A DNA stretch of 64,000 nucleotides. Source: DATEEG01 sp035525055 (GTDB taxonomy: Bacteria > Actinomycetota > Acidimicrobiia > Spongiisociales > ZC4RG35). The notes under the pieces are model-generated. The model searched no databases. It was not told the origin of the DNA and saw only the letters and a list, made by a program, of their open reading frames with translations. Made by a program: the position numbers and the translations under genes. Below, piece by piece: positions 41,841 to 50,247 of the stretch. Location: contig DATLEZ010000023.1 in NCBI GenBank assembly GCA_035525055.1, forward strand, positions 1-64,000, read 5' to 3'. Position 1 is the stretch's first letter. Every line of letters starts with the position of its first letter.

Positions 41841-42602
41841 CTAGAACAGCGCGTTCGCCAACCGCCGCCGGTATTCCACAGTCAAGGGGTTCTCGGCGCC
41901 GAGGACGTCGAAGAGGTCGATCATCTGGAGTCGGGCCTTCTCGCGTCCATCTCCACTTTCCTGCACCAATTCCAGCAAACGGGGGAGAGCAGCCTCGGGG
42001 TCGGCGAGGTCGACCTCGCCACCGGCAAGCAGGCGGGCGGCGGCCAGCAGCCGTTTCACGTCAGGGGTCTGGCTGAGACGCGAGAGGACTTCGATCGCCT
42101 CCTGGGATGCGCCCCGATCGAGCAGGAGGGTGGCGAGCGACAGCCCGGCCTCGAGGTTGGCGGGTTGGCCCACCAGCAACTGGTTCAAAGCCGCCTCGGC
42201 TCCGGCCAAATCGCCTGCGTCGGCGAGGGCCTCTGCCGCCAGCACAGCCTCATCGACCAACGGCGGGATCAGTTGAGCGATGAACTGGCGAACGGCGGCC
42301 TCAGGCACGGCACCCGTGAACTGGCTGACTGGCTTGCCATCCTTGAAAGCGATCACCATCGGGATGCCCTGGACCCCGAACGCCTGGGCGAGGCGGGGAT
42401 TGGCATCTACGTCGACTTTGGCGAGTCGGACCGATCCCTGGGTCTCGTTGGTCACCTTTTCCAGGATCGGGCCCAGGGTCTTGCAGGGCTGGCACCAGTC
42501 GGCCCAGAAGTCGACGACCACCGGGGTTTGCTTCGAGCCCTCGATCACGAGTGACTGGAAATCGGCTTCGGAAACGTCGGTCACATTTGTAGTCATGGCC
42601 AT
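41841..42602 (-). CDS. thioredoxin-domain protein with TPR-like C-terminus (CnoX/YbbN-like)
   Basis: 253 residues. Residues 1-115 form a thioredoxin domain with active site WCQPC near residue 36-40 and cis-Pro in GIPMVIAF. Residues 120-253 are helical repeats (AEALADAGDLAGAEAALNQL, LATLLLDRGASQEAIEVL) like the TPR part of CnoX, a chaperedoxin that protects clients from oxidation and hands them to GroEL in E. coli. The CxxC pair is retained, so redox activity is likely. Divergent from dapA. Confidence 0.9.
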   Translation of the reverse strand: MAMTTNVTDVSEADFQSLVIEGSKQTPVVVDFWADWCQPCKTLGPILEKVTNETQGSVRLAKVDVDANPRLAQAFGVQGIPMVIAFKDGKPVSQFTGAVPEAAVRQFIAQLIPPLVDEAVLAAEALADAGDLAGAEAALNQLLVGQPANLEAGLSLATLLLDRGASQEAIEVLSRLSQTPDVKRLLAAARLLAGGEVDLADPEAALPRLLELVQESGDGREKARLQMIDLFDVLGAENPLTVEYRRRLANALF

Positions 42603-42725
42603 TTGAATCTAACCCGGTGCCGGCTCTGGTTGTTCCGCGGGTAATGTCGGCCCAACACCCGGAATGAACTTCGTGACGGGCCAGTCTGAGAAAGGGTTGG
42701 CCTGCGATGGGCAAACCCGGGCCGG

Positions 42726-42747
42726 GTAGGCCTGACAGTGGGCCTAC
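42726..42747 (+). promoter_or_regulatory. hairpin in the dapA 5' leader
   Basis: GTAGGCC and GGCCTAC are a perfect 7-bp inverted repeat with an 8-nt loop, ending 18 nt before the dapA ATG and touching the GGGAG ribosome-binding site. An alternative small stem (ACCCG-GGC-CGGGT) lies just upstream. It could influence translation of dapA; no known riboswitch is recognised. Confidence 0.4.
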
Positions 42748-42765
42748 GGGAGATGGGAAGCATCG

Positions 42766-43644
42766 ATGTCGCCCTTCGGACAAGTCCTGACCGCCATGAT
42801 CACGCCTTTCACCGAGACGGGCCAGGTGGACTACGAGAAAGTCTGGCGGCTGGCTCGCCACCTCACCGATCACGGCTCCGATGGCCTCGTAGTCACCGGT
42901 ACCACGGGAGAGTCGCCCACCCTTGCAGCCGATGAGAAGATCGCCATCTATCGGACCGTGGTCGAGGCGGTGACCGGTCGCGACGTCAGGGTTATTGCCG
43001 GGACCGGAACCTATGACACCGCCGAGTCGGCCCACCTATCCAGGCGCGCTGCCGACGCCGGCGTTCACGGCTTGCTGGCAGTCACTCCCTACTACTCACG
43101 GCCCAGCCAGGAGGGCCTGATCGCCCATTTCAAGGCGATAGCCGACGCCACCGACCTGCCAGTCATGCTTTACAACATCCCCGGTCGGACTGCTCGCCGG
43201 ATCGACGTCGAGACACTGAAGCAACTGTCCGATCATCCCCGGATTCGCGCGGTCAAGGATGCCGTCATGGACATCGATTTCACATCCCAGACTTGCCATG
43301 ACGTGCCCGAACTGGCGGTCTATTCCGGGCAGGACTCGTACACGTGGCCGATGATGGCCGTGGGAGCCATTGGCGTGGTTTCGGTGATCTCACACCTGGC
43401 CGGAGACGCAGTGGCGGCGATGGTGAGAGCGGCGGCGGCAGGCGACACGAAGCAGGCCCGGGATCTGCATCATCAACTCCTTCCCCTGGCGTTCGCTTGC
43501 TTCGTCGAGCCGAATCCGGCCCCGGTAAAGGCGGCCCTCAATTCTCTGTGGGAACCGGTGGGAATTCCCCGGCTTCCCCTCCTGGCGGCTTCCGAATCGA
43601 CGGTGGCAGCCGTCAAGGAAGCGCTCGGGGCAGTGGGCGCATAA
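42766..43644 (+). CDS. dapA: 4-hydroxy-tetrahydrodipicolinate synthase
   Basis: 292-residue TIM-barrel aldolase, first committed step of lysine/DAP synthesis. GTTGESPTL binds pyruvate, the catalytic Tyr is in TPYYSRP, and the Schiff-base Lys is in IRAVKDAVMD near residue 164. The GGGAG 10-14 nt upstream supports the ATG. RNase J follows 30 bp downstream; the dapA-RNase J pair is conserved in Actinobacteria. Confidence 0.95.
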   Translation: MSPFGQVLTAMITPFTETGQVDYEKVWRLARHLTDHGSDGLVVTGTTGESPTLAADEKIAIYRTVVEAVTGRDVRVIAGTGTYDTAESAHLSRRAADAGVHGLLAVTPYYSRPSQEGLIAHFKAIADATDLPVMLYNIPGRTARRIDVETLKQLSDHPRIRAVKDAVMDIDFTSQTCHDVPELAVYSGQDSYTWPMMAVGAIGVVSVISHLAGDAVAAMVRAAAAGDTKQARDLHHQLLPLAFACFVEPNPAPVKAALNSLWEPVGIPRLPLLAASESTVAAVKEALGAVGA

Positions 43645-43674
43645 GCCGGCTCCTTCTGTGATACGGACTCTCTC

Positions 43675-45309
43675 TTGACCGTCAGGGTCACGTTCCTCGG
43701 AGGCCTCGGCGGCATCGGGCGCAACTGCGCGACGCTCGAGATAGAGGGGAAGCTCGCGGTGATCGACTGCGGGCTGATGTTCCCGGAAGAGGAAATGCTG
43801 GGCGTCGACCTCGTGTTCCCGAACTGGGGGTGGCTGGTAGAGCGCAAGGAGGACGTTGTTTGCGTCGTCCTCACCCACGGCCACGAAGATCACATCGGAG
43901 CCCTTCCCTATTTTCTGGCCGACCTCAACGTGCCGGTCTACGGAACCAAGCTGACGCTGGAGATGGCGCGGGGCCGCATCGACGAGCTCGGGGTTGAGGC
44001 CGATCTGCGGCCGGTCGAACCCGGTAGGCCGGTGGAGATCAAGCCGTTCAGGTTCGCCCTGGTCAACGTCGCGCACTCGGTTCCCGATGCATGCGCGGTT
44101 GCCTTCGACACCCCCGAAGGAGTAGTGCTTCATTCGGGCGACTTCAAGCTCGACCCCACTCCGATCGACAACCGCCCGACCGATCTGCCGTCGCTGGCGG
44201 CCCTGGGTCGCCAGGGGGTTCGCTTGTTCCTCTCGGACTCCACCAACGCCGAGCGCCCGGGATTCATACCCTCCGAGCGCTCGCTGGGGGATCCGATTCG
44301 GGACATCATCGGTGATGCGCCCGGCCGGGTGATGGCGGCATGTTTCTCGTCCCATATCCATCGCATCCAGCAGATCATCGATGCTGGCGTCGCAACCGGC
44401 CGCAAAGTCGCCCTCTTCGGCCGGTCGATTCAACGCAACACGACCGCAGCGCAGGAACTCGGCCGTCTTCGCTTCCCCGAAGACTCGATGGTCGACATCG
44501 TCGAATTGCTCAAGCTTTCTCCCCAGCAGCAGCTCTTGATCACAACGGGCAGCCAGGGCGAGCCGTTTGCGGCCCTTTCGCTCATGGCCCAAGGTCGGCA
44601 CAAATACGTTGAGATCACCGCAGGCGACACGATCCTCCTATCGGCCACACCGATACCGGGCAACGAGACGGCAGTGTCGCGTGTGATCAATCAGCTTCTC
44701 CGGCGCGGGGCCCGGGTGATACACGGCCGCAACGCCCAGGTCCACGTCTCCGGGCACGCTGCCCGCGACGAGTTGTTGACGATGCTCAACATCGTCCGGC
44801 CTGAGTCCTTCGTTCCGGTCCACGGCGAGTATCGCCACCTTTCGGCCCACGCCGAACTCGCTCGGATCGCCGGCGTGAAGTCGGTCGAGATTTGCGAGGA
44901 CGGAGACATGGTCATCATTGAAGGCCAAGAGACCCGAGTCGAACGCCGGGCAGTGCCGGCCGGATACGTCTACCTCGACGGCGACAGCATCGGCGACGTC
45001 AAAGCGGTTCTGAGGGATCGCAGCCATCTGGCCGATGAGGGTGTCGTTGTTGTCACAGTGGCAGTGAGCCCGCAGAGCGGCGAGATCGTCTACGGGCCTT
45101 CCTTAGACAGCCATGGGATGATGGATCATCCCGACATAGTGCTCGAGAAGGCTGCGCAGGCGGTTCGTGAAGCTCTCGAGGAGCGTCTCAAGGCCGACGC
45201 CCACGACAGCTCGGTCCTGCAACAGGTGATACGTCAGGCCGCGGCCAAGGTGATCAAGGCCGAGACCTCGCGGCGCCCCGTCATCCTGCCGGTGCTGCTC
45301 GAGCTCTGA
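43675..45309 (+). CDS. rnj: ribonuclease J
   Basis: 544 residues from a TTG start. Beta-CASP metallo-beta-lactamase nuclease: HGHEDHIG metal motif near residues 68-75, SGDFKLDPTP, beta-CASP block SSHIHRIQQI, TTGSQGEP, and the C-terminal PVHGEYRHL. RNase J combines 5'-to-3' exonuclease and endonuclease activity in mRNA decay and rRNA maturation. Gene order dapA-rnj matches mycobacteria (Rv2753c-Rv2752c). Convergent with the dioxygenase gene, 13 bp between stops. Confidence 0.95.
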   Translation: MTVRVTFLGGLGGIGRNCATLEIEGKLAVIDCGLMFPEEEMLGVDLVFPNWGWLVERKEDVVCVVLTHGHEDHIGALPYFLADLNVPVYGTKLTLEMARGRIDELGVEADLRPVEPGRPVEIKPFRFALVNVAHSVPDACAVAFDTPEGVVLHSGDFKLDPTPIDNRPTDLPSLAALGRQGVRLFLSDSTNAERPGFIPSERSLGDPIRDIIGDAPGRVMAACFSSHIHRIQQIIDAGVATGRKVALFGRSIQRNTTAAQELGRLRFPEDSMVDIVELLKLSPQQQLLITTGSQGEPFAALSLMAQGRHKYVEITAGDTILLSATPIPGNETAVSRVINQLLRRGARVIHGRNAQVHVSGHAARDELLTMLNIVRPESFVPVHGEYRHLSAHAELARIAGVKSVEICEDGDMVIIEGQETRVERRAVPAGYVYLDGDSIGDVKAVLRDRSHLADEGVVVVTVAVSPQSGEIVYGPSLDSHGMMDHPDIVLEKAAQAVREALEERLKADAHDSSVLQQVIRQAAAKVIKAETSRRPVILPVLLEL

Positions 45310-45322
45310 GCGCTCCGCAGCG

Positions 45323-46462
45323 TCAAGTCTGGACTCCCACCACCAGGGTGGCGGCGTAGCCTTCGCCGTCGGTGGTGATCGCCAGGGTCGTGGCCTCGCC
45401 CCCACCGCCGTAGATCCCGTCTTCGCTGTTGAGCACGTTCCGGTTGTTGCGCGAGGCGTAGGGCTCAGCGGCCGCGTACACCTGGTTGGTGAAGGCGTCG
45501 TCGAAGAAGAGCTGGGTCGTATGGATCTGGTTGCCGCCGACGTGGACCTTCATGTGCATGTGCACCGTTCGTCCTGAGTACCAGCCGGGATAGAGGGTCT
45601 GGAATGTCACCCGGCCATTGGCATCGGTCAACTGGGTTCCTCGTAAGAAGATGCTGTCGTCGGTTCCGGAGCCCTGACCGGTGCTGGCGGCAACGAAGCC
45701 CGAGTAGATCCCCTCGGCATCGCAATGCCAGAGATCGACGGCCGCGTCCTGAATCGGGCTGCAACCCTCCATGCTGGCGACGACGATGGAAAGGGCCAGG
45801 GGAGCGCCGACTCGATCTTCCGTGATGTCGGATCGCACTAGGTCAAGGTCGAGGTAGTACGGGCCTTCCGTCATCTCAGGTACCAGCACGCAGTCGAGGG
45901 CGGTGATGGCTGTTGTGGCTGTCGTCGCCACCGCGCCCGAGGTGGTCGTCGCGCCAGTGCTCGCAGTCGTCGAACCAGCGATCGTCGTCGACGTCGAGTT
46001 GCTGGCGCAGGCTGCGAGGAAAGCACCCAGCCCGACCGTGCCGATCGCGCTCAGAGCCTGACGGCGCGTGAACCGGCGGTCTCCCTCAGTCGGCGGTTGA
46101 TAGTGGCGGTCGGCGTCGTTGATGAGGGGAGCAAGGGTGCGATCAAAGTCGGGCGACGGCTGCACTTCGATGAATGCCGCCACGAGCGCCTGGCTGTGAT
46201 TCCAGCGAAAGCGCAACTCTTTGCGACCCAGTCTCTGTTCGAGGCGGGCGGCTCTGACGTTGGGGAGGCTCTCGGCCAGAACGGTGGCAGTCGACCTTGA
46301 GTCGTCGGTCGAACCGTTGTCGGCGATGGTCAGGAGCCAGACCGCTGGAAGATGCGCAGACAGATAAGTGTGAAGATCGCGGACGAAGGACTCGAGGTCG
46401 GCACCCCGGTTGTGTCCAAACGCGACGATTTCAACGATGGGATTGGGAGTTGCGGTTTCCAT
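45323..46462 (-). CDS. chimeric protein: glycosyltransferase-2 remnant joined to a Tat-lipoprotein intradiol dioxygenase
   Basis: 379 residues in one frame. Residues 1-113 look like the first half of a family 2 glycosyltransferase (VEIVAFGHNRGADLESFV, LTIADNGSTDDS, RLGRKELRFRW), but the acceptor DxD region is replaced by EVQPSPD. Residues 128-152 are a Tat-type lipoprotein signal (RRFTRRQAL, lipobox LAAC with Cys152). Residues about 190-379 are an intradiol ring-cleavage dioxygenase-like domain (TEGPYYLD, DLWHCDAEGIYSG, WYSGRTVHMHM with Tyr/His/His iron ligands). A GTG at about codon 100 (46165) could be the working start and would place the Tat signal near the N-terminus. Substrate unknown. 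Confidence 0.75.
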   Translation of the reverse strand: METATPNPIVEIVAFGHNRGADLESFVRDLHTYLSAHLPAVWLLTIADNGSTDDSRSTATVLAESLPNVRAARLEQRLGRKELRFRWNHSQALVAAFIEVQPSPDFDRTLAPLINDADRHYQPPTEGDRRFTRRQALSAIGTVGLGAFLAACASNSTSTTIAGSTTASTGATTTSGAVATTATTAITALDCVLVPEMTEGPYYLDLDLVRSDITEDRVGAPLALSIVVASMEGCSPIQDAAVDLWHCDAEGIYSGFVAASTGQGSGTDDSIFLRGTQLTDANGRVTFQTLYPGWYSGRTVHMHMKVHVGGNQIHTTQLFFDDAFTNQVYAAAEPYASRNNRNVLNSEDGIYGGGGEATTLAITTDGEGYAATLVVGVQT

Positions 46463-46532
46463 TGGCGGAAACCTACGCGACGTGCACCACTAGAGGCGAG
46501 CGCACCCTGAGAGTTTCCAGGGGAGTTGCTGC

Positions 46533-46556
46533 GTTGTCAACCAATCAGTTGACAAC
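46533..46556 (+). promoter_or_regulatory. ArsR operator 1 overlapping the -35
   Basis: GTTGTCAAC-N6-GTTGACAAC is a perfect 9-bp inverted repeat. It contains the TTGACA -35 hexamer (46549-46554), so a bound repressor would block RNA polymerase. It shares the CAAC/GTTG core with operator 2. Confidence 0.75.
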
Positions 46557-46577
46557 GAGCAACGGTGGCCCTATTGT
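46549..46577 (+). promoter_or_regulatory. sigma-70-type promoter of the ArsR-SRPBCC operon
   Basis: TTGACA (46549-46554), a 17-bp spacer and TATTGT (46572-46577) form a near-consensus housekeeping promoter. The start of transcription would fall near 46584, inside operator 2, about 43 bp before the ArsR GTG. Confidence 0.75.
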
Positions 46578-46581
46578 CGTA

Positions 46582-46599
46582 TTCAACCAAGTGGTTGAA
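46582..46599 (+). promoter_or_regulatory. ArsR operator 2 at the transcription start
   Basis: TTCAACCA-AG-TGGTTGAA is a perfect 8-bp inverted repeat just after the -10 element. Such CAACCA/TGGTTG palindromes are expected for ArsR regulators paired with SRPBCC genes. Together with operator 1 it brackets the promoter. Confidence 0.75.
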
Positions 46600-46626
46600 C
46601 ACCCAACTAGGCGAAGGAGGAAGGTC

Positions 46627-47001
46627 GTGTCAGGTGATCCATTGTCCCGGGTGCTTTCGGCGCTGGCCGATCCAACCCGTCGGGACATGGTGGGGCGGCT
46701 TGCCGTTGGCGACGCCACCGTTATGGAATTGGCCGAGCCCTACGACGTAACCCTTCAGGCGGTCTCCAAGCATCTCAAGGTGTTGGAGGACGCCGGTCTG
46801 GTCAGCCGTTCCCGGGAGGCACAACGCCGCCCCGTCCACCTGGAAGCGGAGGTGTTCGATTTGATGACCAAATGGATCGACCGTTACCGGCGCCTGGCCG
46901 AGGAGCGCTATCGCCGTCTTGACGAAGTCCTCCAGGCCATGCCCGACGAACTCACACCCAAAGCACCGGCCCGACGACCCGAAAGAGGAGCAGCAAAGTG
47001 A
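46627..47001 (+). CDS. ArsR-family transcriptional repressor
   Basis: 124 residues from a GTG with an AGGAGGA ribosome-binding site. Winged helix-turn-helix: LSALADPTRRDMVGRL, then the recognition helix in VTLQAVSKHLKVLEDAGLV. No Cys pair of the metal-sensing type (ELCVCDL) is present, so it is not an arsenic sensor but belongs to the group paired with SRPBCC (AHSA1) proteins. Its GTGA overlap with the SRPBCC gene shows one operon. The two palindromes around its promoter predict autorepression. Confidence 0.92.
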   Translation: MSGDPLSRVLSALADPTRRDMVGRLAVGDATVMELAEPYDVTLQAVSKHLKVLEDAGLVSRSREAQRRPVHLEAEVFDLMTKWIDRYRRLAEERYRRLDEVLQAMPDELTPKAPARRPERGAAK

Positions 47002-47477
47002 CCACGAACACCTACGAGACCCAGATCATCGCCGACGCCGATGTTCCACTGGTTCGGATCATCCGAGAGTTCGACGCTTCGCCGGAGAGGTTGTTCCGGG
47101 CCCATACCGACCCCGACCTCTTCGTCCAATGGAACGGGCCCAACGGCTACGAGATGCGAATCGACCATTTCGATTGCCAGACCGGTGGGTCGTATCGGTA
47201 CGTGATGGCGGGCGATGGCTTCGAGGGCGGCTTCCGCGGCTGTTTTCATGAGGTGCGCCCTGCGGAGTTGATCGTCCAGACTTTCACATTCGAGGGCCTG
47301 CCCGACGGCGTGGCGCTCGAGCGACTCATGTTCGAGGACCTGGGCAACGGCCGGACCCGGTTGACGTCCACGTCCCTGGTCGACTCCTTCGAGGGCCGTG
47401 ACGCTTTCGTGGCCAGCGGCATGGAGGTCGGGGTACGTGAAGGCTACGAACGCCTCGACGCCCTTCTCGGTCGCTAA
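46998..47477 (+). CDS. SRPBCC (AHSA1-like) domain protein
   Basis: 159 residues from a GTG overlapping the ArsR stop (GTGA). START/Bet v1-type fold: IIREFDASPERLFRAHTDPD at the N-terminus, FVQWNGPNG, GGSYRYVM and the C-terminal helix EGYERLDALL. These proteins bind hydrophobic ligands and often pair with an ArsR regulator; the ligand that would relieve repression is not known. The gene for a DUF1801 protein begins 2 bp after its stop. Confidence 0.92.
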   Translation: MTTNTYETQIIADADVPLVRIIREFDASPERLFRAHTDPDLFVQWNGPNGYEMRIDHFDCQTGGSYRYVMAGDGFEGGFRGCFHEVRPAELIVQTFTFEGLPDGVALERLMFEDLGNGRTRLTSTSLVDSFEGRDAFVASGMEVGVREGYERLDALLGR

Positions 47478-47479
47478 CC

Positions 47480-47920
47480 GTGGCCGAGAAGTTCACGACC
47501 GTTGACGACTACCTCGCGTCGTTCCCACCCGACGTCCATGCAATCCTGAACAAGGCGCGACGGGCAATTCGCAAAGCCGCACCGGGGGCCGAGGAGGTCA
47601 TCAGCTATCAGATCATCGCGTTCAAAGTGAACGGTCAGCGGATGGTGTATCTGGGCGGGTGGAAGAACCACATTGGCCTCTACCCCATACCGGTCTTTGA
47701 CCAGGAGTTCGAGGAACAGATATCGCCATATCGGGCAGCCAAAGACACGCTCCGGTTCTCCCTCCGCAAACCAATTCCCGATGACCTGATCGAGCAGATT
47801 GTCGCTCAGCTCATGAGCTGGCAGGAATCGGGGGCTAGCCAGCAAGGCGAAGTTCACAGAAGGAAGGGCGTTGAACGAGATGGCCGGACGTACCACGTAC
47901 CACGCACCACGTCCCACTAG
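47480..47920 (+). CDS. DUF1801/YdhG-like (frataxin-fold) protein
   Basis: 146 residues from a GTG 2 bp after the SRPBCC stop. FTTVDDYLASFPPDVHAILN, then EEVISYQIIAFKVNGQRMVYLGGWKNHIGLYP and FSLRKPIPDDLIEQIV follow the DUF1801/YdhG family, which has a frataxin-like fold (B. subtilis Fra handles iron). The last ~12 residues (RTYHVPRTTSH) are encoded by the ACGTACC heptamer array and so are not ancestral. Part of the ArsR operon by spacing. Confidence 0.85.
   Translation: MAEKFTTVDDYLASFPPDVHAILNKARRAIRKAAPGAEEVISYQIIAFKVNGQRMVYLGGWKNHIGLYPIPVFDQEFEEQISPYRAAKDTLRFSLRKPIPDDLIEQIVAQLMSWQESGASQQGEVHRRKGVERDGRTYHVPRTTSH
47888..47917 (+). repeat. heptamer array ACGTACC x4
   Basis: ACGTACC, ACGTACC, ACGCACC, ACGTCCC, AC: exact 7-nt period. 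It overlaps the last codons of the DUF1801 gene and ends just before ftsK. Confidence 0.85.
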
Positions 47921-47932
47921 TGTCTTACACAC

Positions 47933-50191
47933 ATGACAAAACGGACGCCCACCCGTCGGGGTGGCAGCGGGCGGAGCCGGGTGTCCAACAAGAGAGCAAG
48001 CTCCCGTGAAGGGTGGCGCCCCAAGCTGGCGACGCTACGTGACCGGATACGAGAGCATCTAGGTCGTCAGACCGATGACGTTTGGGGGGTTGCCCTCATA
48101 GTCGCGGCTGTCCTCATCGTCCTCGGGTTCCTCGGACTAGCCGGGCCGTTCGGTCGGGCCGTACGCCATGGTACTGAGTTGTTGTTCGGCCTCTGGCGCT
48201 ACCTGGTTCCGATCGGAATGGCCGGCATCGGAGCCGTGCTCATCGCCGGTAAGCCCCGTCAAGGAGCGGGCCGCACCATCTCGGGTTCGGTGACTGCGTT
48301 TCTGGGATCGCTGGCGATGTTCCACCTCCTGACGGGAGCAGTCGCTCTGTCGTCTGACCTCGACCTCGTGAAGAACCGGGGCGGGGCCATCGGCGCTTTG
48401 CTCGCGTTCCCCCTGAAACGACTCCTTGGCACCTGGGGGGCGTTCGTGGTTCTCGCCGCCATCATGGCGATGGGCATTCTCCTGATCACCCGCACCTCGG
48501 TTCGCGAGCTGGTCACCGCCACCACCGATCTGGCCCGCCAGCTCCGGAGATTCGCGCGCAATGCCGGCGCTCGTCCGGTCCAGGCCCGGATCGTGCGACC
48601 TCGCCACCTTGCGACTCCCGACGAAGTCGAAGTCGACGAAGTCCAACCGGTCGCACGGCCCGCCGCGCGTAAGCAGCAGGCCAGAGCGCCCAAGACCAAG
48701 CAAGTGCCGCAACTGGTCTCGGTTGCGTCGGGGAGCTATCAACTGCCGCCAGCCAGCCTCCTCGGCTCGGGTGGCGGAGAAGAGCAGAGCCGCAAGGCCC
48801 TGGAAGACACCGCCGATCAGTTGGAGGAGACACTTCGCCAGCACGGAGTCGACGCCCAGCTGACGAAGATCGTGGCCGGGCCTACGGTGACCCGGTTCGA
48901 AATCGAACTCGCCCCGGGCGTCAAGGTCAACCGGGTGTCGAGCCTGGCCCACGACATCGCCTACGCCCTCGCCACTCCCGACGTCCGGCTGTTGGTGCCG
49001 ATCCCTGGCAAGTCTGCGATCGGGGTTGAAGTGCCCAATCGCAAACGGCGGCTGATCACTCTCGGGGATGTCCTCCGCAGCCCGGAAGCTGCCGCCGCCC
49101 CGCATCCATTGGCTGTGGGTCTCGGAGTCGATATCTCGGGACGGGCCAAGATGCTCAACCTCTCCGAGCTTCCCCACGTCCTCATCGCCGGGGCGACCGG
49201 TGCCGGCAAGTCGTCGTGCATCAACTCGATCGTCACTTCGATCCTGATGCGAACAACCCCCGACGACGTTCGTTTGATCATGGTCGACCCCAAGCGAGTC
49301 GAGCTGGGGCAGTACAACGGTGTTCCACATCTGCTCACACGGGTCATCACCAATCCCAAGAAGGCGGCCGACGCCTTGAAGTGGGCCGTGAGCGAGATGG
49401 ACCGCCGCTATGACCTGCTGGCCGACGCCAAGGTCCGCGACATCATCGGCTACCGCGAGAAGATCGAGTCCGGTCAGCTCCCGGAAGAAGGATTTGATCG
49501 CTTCCCCTACCTTGTGGTGATCGTCGACGAGCTCAACGACCTGATGATGGTCGCCGGCCGCGAGGTGGAGGAGGCCATCGTCCGTATTGCGCAGATGGCC
49601 CGCGCCGTCGGAATCCATCTGGTGATCGCGACTCAGCGTCCATCGGTCGACGTGATCACCGGCGTCATCAAAGCCAACATCCCCTCGCGCCTGGCGTTCT
49701 CGGTGGCGTCGCAGACTGACTCCAGGGTTGTGATCGACGGTGGTGGAGCCGAGAAGCTGGTCGGCATGGGCGACATGCTCGTCATCACCGCCACCGAACC
49801 GCGCCCGGCCCGCTACCAAGGCGCCTGGGTGAGTGAAGAGGAGATCCACGCAGTGGTCGATTGGGTGAAGCGGCAAAAAGAAGCCGAATATCAGGATCAC
49901 GTCGTCGAGAACTTGGCAGCAGAAGCTGCCAAAGCTGCCTCCGATGTCGTCGACGACGAAGAAGAAGTGATTGTCCGCCAGGCAATGGACTTGATCGTTC
50001 GCAGCCAACTCGGCAGCACGTCGATGTTGCAGCGGAAGCTCCGAATCGGTTTCGCCCGGGCCGGCCGGGTGATGGACATTCTGGAGAATCGGGGAGTGGT
50101 TGGACCCTCGGAAGGCTCCAAAGCACGCGAAGTGTTGATGACTATCGAAGAACTCGAAGACATGTACGAAAGTGAGCGGGTGTCGGTGTGA
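47933..50191 (+). CDS. ftsK: DNA translocase FtsK/SpoIIIE
   Basis: 752 residues. About four membrane helices lie in residues 45-190, followed by a basic/Pro linker. The motor has Walker A GATGAGKSS and Walker B VIVDELNDLMMVAG (the usual Ala is Asn), QRPSVDVITG, and a C-terminal gamma winged helix (MDLIVRSQLGSTSMLQRKLRIGFARAGR, which binds KOPS sites). It pumps chromosome termini across the septum and activates XerCD. Position downstream of dapA-rnj matches other Actinobacteria. Confidence 0.95.
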   Translation: MTKRTPTRRGGSGRSRVSNKRASSREGWRPKLATLRDRIREHLGRQTDDVWGVALIVAAVLIVLGFLGLAGPFGRAVRHGTELLFGLWRYLVPIGMAGIGAVLIAGKPRQGAGRTISGSVTAFLGSLAMFHLLTGAVALSSDLDLVKNRGGAIGALLAFPLKRLLGTWGAFVVLAAIMAMGILLITRTSVRELVTATTDLARQLRRFARNAGARPVQARIVRPRHLATPDEVEVDEVQPVARPAARKQQARAPKTKQVPQLVSVASGSYQLPPASLLGSGGGEEQSRKALEDTADQLEETLRQHGVDAQLTKIVAGPTVTRFEIELAPGVKVNRVSSLAHDIAYALATPDVRLLVPIPGKSAIGVEVPNRKRRLITLGDVLRSPEAAAAPHPLAVGLGVDISGRAKMLNLSELPHVLIAGATGAGKSSCINSIVTSILMRTTPDDVRLIMVDPKRVELGQYNGVPHLLTRVITNPKKAADALKWAVSEMDRRYDLLADAKVRDIIGYREKIESGQLPEEGFDRFPYLVVIVDELNDLMMVAGREVEEAIVRIAQMARAVGIHLVIATQRPSVDVITGVIKANIPSRLAFSVASQTDSRVVIDGGGAEKLVGMGDMLVITATEPRPARYQGAWVSEEEIHAVVDWVKRQKEAEYQDHVVENLAAEAAKAASDVVDDEEEVIVRQAMDLIVRSQLGSTSMLQRKLRIGFARAGRVMDILENRGVVGPSEGSKAREVLMTIEELEDMYESERVSV

Positions 50192-50247
50192 AGTTGGACA
50201 GAATGAGTTGGAATCTTTGATCCACCTCGAATCCTGGCCAACCCGCC

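Noticed and set aside
48137..50008. Very long minus-strand open frame opposite ftsK
   Set aside because: It is the mirror of ftsK in GC-rich sequence; the plus-strand FtsK is complete with motor and gamma domains, and the antisense product has no recognisable domain and odd composition.
50192..50247. GCCAA-N6-TTGGC before the E1 alpha gene as a regulator site
   Set aside because: Only a 5-bp arm, and part of it overlaps the start codon region; too weak to report.
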